Assembly: GCA_964408435.1 (NCBI GenBank)
Contig: CAYOZL010000085.1
Coordinates: 1-6,361, forward strand
Direction: 5' to 3'
Source of the DNA: CAYOZL01 sp964408435
Lineage (GTDB): Bacteria > Bdellovibrionota_C > UBA2361 > SZUA-149 > CAYOZL01
DNA length: 6,361 nucleotides
Position numbers and translations under genes: made by a program. Shown piece after piece: positions 1 to 6,314 of this stretch. The notes beneath the pieces were generated by a model. That model searched no databases, was not told the DNA's origin, and saw nothing but the letters and a program-made list of their open reading frames with translations. The first letter of the stretch is position 1. Each line of letters opens with the position of its first letter.

Positions 1-517
1 CCTTCGTTCCTGTTTGATCTGTTTGACCAATTATTTTTAAAGGCTCTTTAGGAGCGCCTCTTGTAAATTCTTGAAAATATAAATTTCCATTTCTTTTAAC
101 TTCTACTGTTAGGTTTTCACTTAAAGCATTAACTACTGAAACCCCTACACCGTGTAAACCACCAGAAACTTTATAAGCCTTATTCTCAAACTTTCCTCCT
201 GCGTGAAGCTTAGTTAGAACAACTTCTACTGCTGAAACTTTTTCTACAGGATGAATATCTGTTGGAATTCCTCTACCGTTATCTTCCACAGTAACTGAAC
301 CATTAACATTAATGGTTACAGTGATAAGATCACAATGCCCAGCCATTGCTTCATCAATTGAGTTATCAATAATTTCAAAAACTAAATGATGAAAACCTCT
401 TTGGCTTGTATCTCCAATATACATTCCAGGTCTTTTTCTTACAGCATCAAGGCCTTCTAAAACCTTAATATTACCTGCACCGTAATCTTCTTCTTCTATG
501 GCTATAGCCTCTGTCAT
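1..517 (-). CDS. gyrB: DNA gyrase subunit B, N-terminal part (partial at window edge)
   Basis: This is the first 172 codons of the ATPase subunit of DNA gyrase, which with GyrA introduces negative supercoils using ATP. The rest lies beyond base 1. The visible part is the GHKL ATP-binding domain. The N box EIIDNSIDEA starts at residue 48, with E48 as the catalytic base and N52 as the magnesium ligand by alignment to E. coli E42 and N46. EDNGRGIP follows at 78-85, with the adenine-binding aspartate D79. The lid TKLHAGGKF lies at 102-110 and the glycine-rich GGLHGVGVSVVNALS at 119-133. The early RKRPGMYIGDT (27-37) is also diagnostic. The ATG at 517-515 is preceded by AGGA with a 4-base gap, and no upstream start is needed to cover the family N-terminus. 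It follows recF in the same direction, 139 bases away, with its own promoter. No defects are seen in the visible part. Confidence 0.97.
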   Translation of the reverse strand, partial: MTEAIAIEEEDYGAGNIKVLEGLDAVRKRPGMYIGDTSQRGFHHLVFEIIDNSIDEAMAGHCDLITVTINVNGSVTVEDNGRGIPTDIHPVEKVSAVEVVLTKLHAGGKFENKAYKVSGGLHGVGVSVVNALSENLTVEVKRNGNLYFQEFTRGAPKEPLKIIGQTDQTGTK

Positions 518-608
518 AACGTCCTAAAAAATCTTTTAAAATTATTAAAATAACTAGGAAAAATTCTCGTTAAAATACTAACAAAAACACCAGTAAAATA
601 ACTGCTGA

Positions 609-637
609 ATTATACTAATTTATGGAGAATAGAGCAA
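609..637 (-). promoter_or_regulatory. Predicted gyrB promoter (sigma-70 type)
   Basis: On the minus strand a perfect -10 TATAAT (614-609) lies 17 bases from a -35-like TTGCTC (637-632, 3 of 6 matches). It is in the 139-base spacer between recF and gyrB and would start transcription near base 602, giving an untranslated leader of about 85 bases. gyrB could therefore be expressed apart from dnaN-recF. Many bacteria let gyrB respond to supercoiling at its own promoter; nothing here shows that directly. The rest of the spacer (518-656) has a short AATAC/GTATT inverted repeat at 643-655 just after recF, without a following T-run, and no gene. Confidence 0.6.
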
Positions 638-656
638 TTAATAATACTTAGTATTT

Positions 657-1742
657 TCAAGGATTTAAGCTACCATTTTCAACCTTTAAATAGTTGATTT
701 TTAGATGGTCTAATTTTGCTAAATTTTTCTTCTCTGTTGCGGTAATTATTATCTGAGAATCAGTAGAGAATAAAAGCTCAAAAAGCTTCTCTAGCCTAAA
801 ATTATCAAGCTCTGATTGCACATCATCAAGAAGCAACACAGGATCTTCTCCCATTATTTCTTTAAGTAACTTTGTAGAGGCTATTTTTGCTCCTAAAGAA
901 ATAGATCTAGCTTGCCCTTGTGAGCAATTTCCTCTTGCATTTAAATCATTAATTAAAAAATCTACATCATCTCTATGAATTCCAGAAGAGGTTCTTCTGT
1001 ATCTTAAATCTTTTTCTAAGTTTTTTTCATATAAGCTTTCTAAATTATCACAGCCTGAATCATTGCTGGCTAAAAACTCACTATTATAATTTAAAACTAC
1101 AGTGCTATTATCATTAGATATAAAATCATATGTTTCTTTAAGAATTTCACTTAACTTAAGAATAAATTCACTTCTTATCTTAGCTACTTCTTTGCCGTGC
1201 TTAAATAAGAGTTGATTCCAAGAATTTAAAGAGGATACTTCGTTTTTTTGTAGAAGCAGATTTCTAGTCTTTAAAGCCCTTTGGTAGCTAACTAAGTTAT
1301 AAACATAATTTTTATTTAACATTGATATAATGCGGTCAATAAACCTTCTTCTTTCAGAGGTTGGGCCTTTAACAATGTTTAAATCATCAGGACTAAAAGA
1401 TACTGCAGTAAATGTCCCAAAAAATTCTTGGGCTGATTTTATCTTATTTTCATTGATAAATAGAGATTTTTTGTTATTTGCGTAAGTAATATTTATGGTC
1501 TTTTTTATACCCAGAGACTCAAAATCTCCTTGTACTTCAAAGTTATTTGTATCCCACTTAGAAAGATTTTTTACTCTTTTTTCTCTAAAAGACTTACCTT
1601 GAGCGAGCAGGAATATCGCTTCTATTATGCTTGTTTTACCTTGGGCGTTATTACCATAAATGTAATTAATTTTTGGGCTAAAATTAATTTTTTGAGAATT
1701 TAGATTTCTAAAATTATTTACTATTAGTGATTCTAGATACAA
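657..1742 (-). CDS. recF: DNA replication and repair protein RecF
   Basis: RecF is an ABC/SMC-like ATPase that, with RecO and RecR, helps load RecA on gapped DNA at stalled forks. At 361 residues it has the normal family length. The N-terminus LESLIVNNFRN matches the family. Walker A GNNAQGKTS is at 30-38, the ABC signature-like CSQGQ at 273-277, Walker B LLLDD at 303-307, followed by SELD (310-313, D-loop). The terminal TAT of IIITATE is in the usual switch position. The start is TTG at 1742-1740: there is no ATG nearby, an in-frame stop (TAA, 1754-1752) lies four codons upstream, and the conserved N-terminal strand requires this region. The ribosome site is weak (AAGA). It begins 28 bases after the dnaN stop, so it is probably cotranscribed with dnaN. 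The stop is TGA. Confidence 0.96.
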   Translation of the reverse strand: MYLESLIVNNFRNLNSQKINFSPKINYIYGNNAQGKTSIIEAIFLLAQGKSFREKRVKNLSKWDTNNFEVQGDFESLGIKKTINITYANNKKSLFINENKIKSAQEFFGTFTAVSFSPDDLNIVKGPTSERRRFIDRIISMLNKNYVYNLVSYQRALKTRNLLLQKNEVSSLNSWNQLLFKHGKEVAKIRSEFILKLSEILKETYDFISNDNSTVVLNYNSEFLASNDSGCDNLESLYEKNLEKDLRYRRTSSGIHRDDVDFLINDLNARGNCSQGQARSISLGAKIASTKLLKEIMGEDPVLLLDDVQSELDNFRLEKLFELLFSTDSQIIITATEKKNLAKLDHLKINYLKVENGSLNP

Positions 1743-1770
1743 AATTAATCTTATTGGCTAATTTTTGTAT

Positions 1771-2874
1771 TTATTCAAATCTCATTGGCATGACGATACA
1801 ATCAAAGTCGCTATCACTGTTTCCTGAGAACAATCCTGGCCCTAACTCGCCTTTTAACTTTACTGTTACATCATCACTTTGAGACATTGCTGATAGCACA
1901 TCTAGAAGATACTTAGCGCTAAAGCCAACTGTTACATCTCCGCCTTTTTGTTCAATATCAACTGATTCTAAAGCTTCTCCATATTCAGGAGAAGAAGAAG
2001 ATAATAACAATGTAGAGCCTGAAACATTACACTTAAGAGCTTTTGTTTTATCAGTTGTAACTAAAGATACTCTTTTAACTGCTGATAATAACTCAGAGCG
2101 ATTAGCTTTTATTTCCGTGGAGCTTTCTTTAGGGATCACTTGTTTGTAGTCAGGAAACTGCCCATCTACTAGCCTAACACCTAAAATCACACCAAGGCTT
2201 TCTATTGTAAAAAAACCAGAATCTATTGAGACTTTTACATCTCCTTCATTGTTTTCTAAAACTTTTTTAAGCTCTGAAATTCCTTTTTTAGGAATAATTA
2301 CAGATTCAGATAAATCAAAACCTTCAGCTGCTCTATCTATCATTGCAAGTCTATGACCGTCAGTAGCAACAAGCCTAATGTTTCCATTATTACTTTCAGC
2401 AAAAACACCGTTTATGTTGTATCTAGTTTCATCATTAGAGACAGCAAAAGCTGTTTTTTCTAGCATTTTATAAAGCTTTTTAGCGCTTACTGTTGCAGGT
2501 TTTGAAATAGTAACTCCTGCAATTGTAGGATACTCTTCAGTTGCTATTCCATTAATTTTAAATCTAGAAGTCCCAGACTCTATTTCTAATCTTTGATTTT
2601 GAGATAATCTTAAACTTACATCACTTCCAGGTAGTTCTTTTACAATGTCATAAATTACTTTTGCATCAACAGTAATGCTTCCAGGTTTTTCTATTTCGCA
2701 GTCTACTTCACTTACTAAACTAACTTCTAAATCAGTAGCTGCTACTCCCAATTTTCCATTTTCTGCAGTAAGTTTTACATTAGCCAAAATTGGCATTGTG
2801 TTCTTTTTTTCTACGATAGAATTCGTAAGATACAAAAGATCGGTAAGAACTGATTTAGATATGCTTAGCTTCAT
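1771..2874 (-). CDS. dnaN: DNA polymerase III beta sliding clamp
   Basis: This is the ring-shaped dimeric clamp that tethers DNA polymerase III and repair polymerases to DNA. It has 367 residues against 366 in E. coli. Three clamp folds can be read at about 1-120, 121-245 and 246-367. Recognisable landmarks are NTMPILANV (25-33), TDGHRLA (171-177), VDGQFPDYKQVIP in domain 2 and the C-terminal VMPMR (361-365), which forms part of the peptide-binding pocket. The ATG at 2874-2872 has a strong AAGGAG site (2884-2879) with a 4-base gap. It is the first gene of a leftward dnaN-recF unit. In most relatives dnaA lies directly upstream; here that place is taken by a non-coding spacer and then divergent arsR. 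No frame damage or unusual residues are seen. Confidence 0.98.
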   Translation of the reverse strand: MKLSISKSVLTDLLYLTNSIVEKKNTMPILANVKLTAENGKLGVAATDLEVSLVSEVDCEIEKPGSITVDAKVIYDIVKELPGSDVSLRLSQNQRLEIESGTSRFKINGIATEEYPTIAGVTISKPATVSAKKLYKMLEKTAFAVSNDETRYNINGVFAESNNGNIRLVATDGHRLAMIDRAAEGFDLSESVIIPKKGISELKKVLENNEGDVKVSIDSGFFTIESLGVILGVRLVDGQFPDYKQVIPKESSTEIKANRSELLSAVKRVSLVTTDKTKALKCNVSGSTLLLSSSSPEYGEALESVDIEQKGGDVTVGFSAKYLLDVLSAMSQSDDVTVKLKGELGPGLFSGNSDSDFDCIVMPMRFE

Positions 2875-2878
2875 AAAA

Positions 2879-2925
2879 CTCCTTGTTTATAGGCTTAAGT
2901 ATACACTTATTCATAAGTAAAACAA
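2879..2925 (-). promoter_or_regulatory. Predicted dnaN promoter, with internal palindrome, and ribosome binding site
   Basis: On the minus strand a -10 TATACT (2903-2898, 5 of 6) is preceded at 16 bases by TTGTTT (2925-2920, 3 of 6). Transcription would start near 2890. The Shine-Dalgarno AAGGAG lies at 2884-2879. The spacer between the boxes carries the palindrome ACTTATTCATAAGT (2905-2918; 6-base arms, 2-base centre). It contains TTATTCATA, one mismatch from the DnaA box TTATNCACA. A protein bound there would sit on the promoter, so autoregulation by DnaA or another factor is possible but only inferred. Confidence 0.5.
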
Positions 2926-3219
2926 AAAAATATAAATTAAAGTGAATCTAATTTAGTCTCTTTTTATAAAGACAAATTAAGATTAATTCTTATTAATAAA
3001 TAAATATATTTAAAGAATTATAAAAGTAGTTATTAGTGTTAGAATTTTTGTTATTAAAGTTTGTATCTGCCTAAGATATTAGAAAAAAAACATTTTAAAA
3101 CTTGTAAATAACTTATTAGTTTTTAATTAAAAAAGATGTTTATAAACTTTAAGATATAAACATAGTATTATAATAGCTTAAGTAGTGAACAGCTTAGTTA
3201 ATCTAATATTGCTAAGAAC

Positions 3220-3240
3220 AAACAACTTATAAACAACTTA
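3220..3240. repeat. Tandem direct repeat of AAACAACTTA, 11-base period
   Basis: AAACAACTTA occurs exactly at 3220-3229 and 3231-3240, so the copies are one DNA helical turn apart. A close variant, AAATAACTTA, is at 3106-3115. The junction of the tandem pair creates the near-match DnaA box TTATAAACA (3227-3235). Helically phased copies resemble iteron or initiator binding sites, but with only two exact units the function is unproven. Confidence 0.5.
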
Positions 3241-3358
3241 ATAAAATAGGATATTTTTACACCTATAACCTCAAAAAATAAGATTGCTGTTATTGATAAG
3301 CTGTTAGTAATTTTTAAAAACCTAGTGATTTAAGCGTGTTATTTATTAGAAATTTATT

Positions 3359-3387
3359 TAGATTTTTTTGTAAAAAAAATCTATAAT
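3359..3387 (+). promoter_or_regulatory. Predicted promoter of the arsR-sulP operon, overlapping an A/T hairpin
   Basis: A perfect -10 TATAAT (3382-3387) lies 17 bases after a weak -35-like TAGATT (3359-3364). Transcription would start near 3394, leaving a leader of about 37 bases before arsR. A 10-base inverted repeat, AGATTTTTTT at 3360-3369 and AAAAAAATCT at 3373-3382, fills the space between the boxes. It may serve as a bendable or protein-binding site, possibly the operator of the ArsR protein itself, which usually binds inverted repeats over its own promoter. That last point is inference. ATTC (3397-3400) and GAAT (3417-3420) form a further loose inverted pair downstream. Confidence 0.45.
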
Positions 3388-3430
3388 AGTCGTCGTATTC
3401 AAGTATTATTATATTAGAATGTTATAATGT

Positions 3431-3811
3431 ATGCCAGAAAGAAGAATAATTGCGAATAAATTATCAGGGCTTTTAAGTGCTTTATCTCACCCTTATAGAA
3501 TTCAAATTATTGAAGAGTTAAGGGACGGAGAAAAAGACGTAACAGAGCTACAAGAGCTACTTGATATTAGTCAGTCTAGTGTTTCGCAACATTTAGGTAT
3601 TTTAAAGAGTCATCACCTAGTAGAAGCAAGGGGAGAAGGAAGACATAAGTATTATCATCTCTCAAACGAAACTATAGCAGACTGGTTATTACAAGGTCTT
3701 AGTTACGTAGAAGAAGAACTATTAGCAGTAAAAGAATTTAATAAAACATTAAAGCTGGCTAGGAAAAAATGGCACGCTGATGAAAAACATAAAGAAAAAT
3801 TAAAAGCTTAA
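3431..3811 (+). CDS. ArsR-family winged-helix transcriptional regulator without cysteines
   Basis: This 126-residue protein is a typical ArsR/SmtB-fold dimeric repressor. LSHPYRIQIIEEL (18-30) is the family's first core helix. DVTELQELLDISQSSVSQHLGILKSHHLV (36-64, shown here only as the helix-turn-helix) has its recognition helix around 48-60, and RGEGRHKYYHLS (67-78) is the beta wing. A long charged C-terminal helix rich in E and K follows. It has no cysteine, so it cannot use the thiol sites of arsenic, cadmium or sulfide sensors. The aspartate/histidine pattern of SmtB/CzrA zinc sites is also not evident in the dimer helix 79-98. The inducer is unknown. The ATG at 3431 has a stop codon (TAA, 3425-3427) just upstream in frame, no later in-frame ATG, and no clear Shine-Dalgarno. 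The sulP gene begins 28 bases downstream, suggesting it is the operon's regulator. Confidence 0.9.
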   Translation: MPERRIIANKLSGLLSALSHPYRIQIIEELRDGEKDVTELQELLDISQSSVSQHLGILKSHHLVEARGEGRHKYYHLSNETIADWLLQGLSYVEEELLAVKEFNKTLKLARKKWHADEKHKEKLKA

Positions 3812-3839
3812 TTAACGAGATAAAATTTAAAGAGTAAAA

Positions 3840-5372
3840 ATGATAAAATCAGTTACTGATACAATTAAAGAAGATTTATTACCGTCAATAGTAGTATTTT
3901 TAGTTGCTATACCGCTATGTATTGGAATTGCGCTTGCTTGTGGAGTTTCTCCTGTAGCTGGTCTGCTCTCCGGCATAGTGGGGGGGTTGGTAGTAGGAAC
4001 TTTTAGCGGTTGTCCAATAATGGTTAGTGGGCCCGCTGCAGGACTAATAGCAATAGTTTGGGATATCATTAATTCATATGGTCTTAATGGTCTTGCTTTT
4101 TGTATCACTCTTGCTGGTTTAATTCAGATTGGATTGGGCTATGCAAAATTAGGAATTTTATTTAGAGCAGTTAGTCCTGCAGTAGTATCTGGAATGCTAG
4201 CGGGAATTGGTGCTCTAATATTTTTTAGCCAATTTCATGTAATGTTAGATGCTGTTCCCGTATCTTCTGGTCTCGGTAATTTAATAGCTTTACCTAAAGC
4301 GATATATAATGGCTTATTTTCTAGTGGAAGCGAGAGTCAACAAGCAGCTATAATTGGAGTTATTACTATTATAGTAATATATGCTTGGAGTTTTATACCT
4401 AAGAAATTTAAAAGTATTCCTGCGGTTTTAGTAGGAGTAATAACAGGAAGCATTGCTGCCCAATTATTATCTTATAATATTGCGCATGTTAAAACTCCAG
4501 AGTCTCTTTTAATTTTACCAGATATTTATTCTGCATCTTTTTGGAATGAGGCAGACTTTCTAGGATTAATAAAATCTGCACTAGGTCTAGGTTTTATTGC
4601 TACAGCACAAGCTTTACTTACTGCCACAGCTACTGACAAGTTACATAGTGGTAAGAAAACTAACTACAATAAAGAAGTTTTTGCTCAAGGAGTGGGAAAT
4701 GTTTTTTGTGGTTTACTAGGGGCATTACCTCTTACAGGAGTAATAGTAAGAAGCGCAGCTAATGCTCAATCTGGAGGTAAAACAAGGGCCTCTGCAATAT
4801 TGCACGCAATTTGGATTCTTACTTTTATATTAATTTTTCCTTCAGTATTAAAACTAATACCTGTATGCACTCTTGCTGCGGCTCTAGTATTTACTGGTTG
4901 GAAGTTGATGAATCCAATGGTTGCAAAGGACCTATATTCTCATAATAGCTTTGAAGCGATAATTTACTTTATAACTGCAATTAGTATTTTCTGTTTTGGT
5001 TTATTAAACGGGGTAATTGCTGGATTTATTTTAGCAACTTTACAAGTAGTTTATCGTCTAAATCATTGTATAATAGATATTCATAAAGAGGATAAGGCTT
5101 TAATTGTTGATATACACGGCAGTGCTACTTTTTTAACTCTACCTAAAATAGCAGCCGCTCTTGAAAGTGTAGAGAAAAATCAAGAAGTCCATGTTTTAGT
5201 TCATGACTTAAGTTATATCGATCATGCAGTATTAGAGCTTTTAATGAATTGGGAAACTGAGTATCAAAAAGATGGAGGAAGTGTGGTTTTAGAATGGGAC
5301 CATGTTCATCATAGAACTGAAATGCCGATAACTAAAAAAACAAATTCTCCAATGGCAATAGAGTTAAGATAG
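3840..5372 (+). CDS. SulP/SLC26-family anion transporter with STAS domain (possible bicarbonate transporter)
   Basis: This 510-residue inner-membrane protein has the SulP architecture: about 400 residues of hydrophobic segments, then a cytoplasmic STAS domain (about 417-495). Landmarks are LLPSIVVFLVAIPLCIGIAL (13-32) in the first helix, the SGPAAG loop at 63-68, and TATATDKLH...GKKTNYNKE, a QGVGN loop and TGVIVRSA (ending near 306), equivalent to the conserved half-helix region of the anion site. The STAS part has HDLSYIDHAVLELL near 455-468. The PLCIGIALA and YIDH style resembles the SulP branch found beside or fused to carbonic anhydrases, for which bicarbonate transport has been proposed. 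Sulfate or dicarboxylate remain possible, and no carbonic anhydrase is visible here. The ATG has a weak AAAGAG site 5 bases upstream. It is preceded by arsR and followed by a broken paralogue. It appears intact. Confidence 0.92.
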   Translation: MIKSVTDTIKEDLLPSIVVFLVAIPLCIGIALACGVSPVAGLLSGIVGGLVVGTFSGCPIMVSGPAAGLIAIVWDIINSYGLNGLAFCITLAGLIQIGLGYAKLGILFRAVSPAVVSGMLAGIGALIFFSQFHVMLDAVPVSSGLGNLIALPKAIYNGLFSSGSESQQAAIIGVITIIVIYAWSFIPKKFKSIPAVLVGVITGSIAAQLLSYNIAHVKTPESLLILPDIYSASFWNEADFLGLIKSALGLGFIATAQALLTATATDKLHSGKKTNYNKEVFAQGVGNVFCGLLGALPLTGVIVRSAANAQSGGKTRASAILHAIWILTFILIFPSVLKLIPVCTLAAALVFTGWKLMNPMVAKDLYSHNSFEAIIYFITAISIFCFGLLNGVIAGFILATLQVVYRLNHCIIDIHKEDKALIVDIHGSATFLTLPKIAAALESVEKNQEVHVLVHDLSYIDHAVLELLMNWETEYQKDGGSVVLEWDHVHHRTEMPITKKTNSPMAIELR

Positions 5373-5405
5373 TTATTAAAAGCAGTACGTAAATTAGGAA
5401 TTAAA

Positions 5406-6314
5406 ATGATTGAAGTTATAAAAAAAGATTTTTTACCATCAATAGTAGTGTTCTTGGTAGCTGTTCCTTTATGTATTGGAATTACTTTAGCTTGCGGAGT
5501 ATCTCCAGTTGCTGGATTGTTATCTGGAATAATAGGTGGACTAGTAGTTGGAGCTTTTAGCGGATGTCCTTTAATGGTAAGTGGCCAGCTGCAGGCTTAA
5601 TTGCAATAGTTTGAGACATAATTAACACGCACGGTCTAGGTGGTTTAGCAGTATGTATTGCTTTAGGGGGCTTATTCCAAATAGGTCTAGGTTTTGCAAG
5701 ATTAGGAGTATTTTTTAGAGCAGTAAGTCCAGCAGTTATTCAAGGAATGCTTGCAGGAATTGGAGCCCTAATTTTCTTTAGCCAATTTCATGTAATGCTA
5801 GATGCTAAACCTGTATCTTCTGGTTTACAAAACTTCTTAGCTCTACCTAGCTCTATTGCAGATGGTCTTTTTAAAGGCTTTGGCTCGCAACATCAATTAG
5901 CTGCACTTATTGGGGTAATTACGATAAGCATTATTTCTATTTGGAAGTTAGTTCCTGAGAAATATAAAAAAATACCAGCTGTATTAATTGGAGTTTTAAC
6001 AGCAAGTATTTTTGCTCAAATCTTTTCATTAGATATTTCTTATGTTGAAGCACCAAAATCTTTACTCATATTTCCTGAAATTTACTCATCAGGATTTTGG
6101 CAAGAAGCAAATATTAAGGGTTTACTTATCTCTAGTATAGGACTTGCTTTTATTGCTACGGCAGAAACACTATTAACTGCAACTGCTACGGATAAGCTTC
6201 ATAAAGGTAAAAAAAACTAACTACAATAAAGAAGTAGTAGCACAAGGAATAGGAAATATTTTTGCTGGTCTTCTTGGTGGGCTACCTATTACAGGAGTAA
6301 TAGTAAGAACCTGA
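5406..6314 (+). pseudogene. Broken second SulP-family transporter, truncated tandem paralogue of the upstream gene
   Basis: It begins with an ATG and a good AGGA site (5396-5399, 6-base gap), 33 bases after the intact gene. Its three open pieces align in order to residues 5 to about 304 of that gene, roughly 70 percent identical by eye. Lesions: one G is missing at 5583-5584 (intact copy has GGG CCC), giving a stop at 5598-5600 after 64 codons. Once the frame is restored, tryptophan TGG has become TGA at 5612-5614. An A-run at 6209-6216 has one extra base, giving a stop at 6218-6220. In the restored frame the last codons read TGVIVRT and stop at 6312-6314, where similarity ends. The remaining membrane helices and the STAS domain are missing. 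Synonymous sites differ widely from the intact copy while the protein is well conserved, so the pair is old and the damage recent. Confidence 0.9.

Larger units (their letters stand above)
2875..3430. other. Gene-free A+T-rich spacer, candidate replication origin (oriC)
   Basis: No convincing gene, tRNA or structured RNA is seen in these 556 bases. Four sites are one mismatch from the DnaA box TTATNCACA: TTATTCATA 2907-2915 (+), TTATAAACA 3145-3137 (-) and 3227-3235 (+), and TTTTACACC 3255-3263 (+). Two weaker TATAAACA sites lie at 2892-2884 (-) and 3154-3162 (+). The most A+T-rich part (about 2980-3060) has the palindrome TTATTAATAA (2990-2999) and could be an unwinding element. Another palindrome, TTTTTAATTAAAAA, is at 3120-3133, and GCTGTTA is repeated at 3286 and 3300. 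Genes point away on both sides, and dnaN is adjacent, as at many origins. Against it: dnaA is absent, there is no perfect DnaA box, no GATC site, and one-mismatch hits are expected by chance in such composition. Confidence 0.45.

Noticed and set aside
643..655. AATAC/GTATT hairpin just after recF as a terminator
   Set aside because: The stem is only 5 A+T-rich pairs and no T-run follows on the minus strand.
2675..2920. An 81-codon open frame on the plus strand opposite the start of dnaN
   Set aside because: It lies almost wholly antisense to the conserved dnaN coding sequence, has no recognisable domain and no ribosome site.
2956..2973. GTCT...AGAC imperfect hairpin in the spacer as a structured RNA or riboswitch
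   Set aside because: The stem is 4 solid pairs with a mismatch, lies upstream of the dnaN promoter, and resembles no known RNA family.
3423..3428. A second TATAAT directly before arsR as a promoter for leaderless mRNA
   Set aside because: It ends only 2 bases before the ATG, so transcription would start inside the gene; the TATAAT at 3382 is better placed.
3827..4108. A 93-codon open frame on the minus strand opposite the start of sulP
   Set aside because: It is antisense to well-conserved SulP membrane helices, and its proline/threonine-rich translation is typical of a shadow frame.
5612..5614. TGA read as tryptophan (recoding or alternative genetic code)
   Set aside because: Intact genes here use TGG for tryptophan, recF ends in TGA, and the same copy has two independent frameshifts, so decay is the simpler explanation.
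5747..6220. The middle fragment of the second sulP as a separate small membrane protein
   Set aside because: It starts at an internal methionine (GMLAGIGAL) equivalent to mid-protein in the intact copy and has no ribosome site; it is a pseudogene piece.
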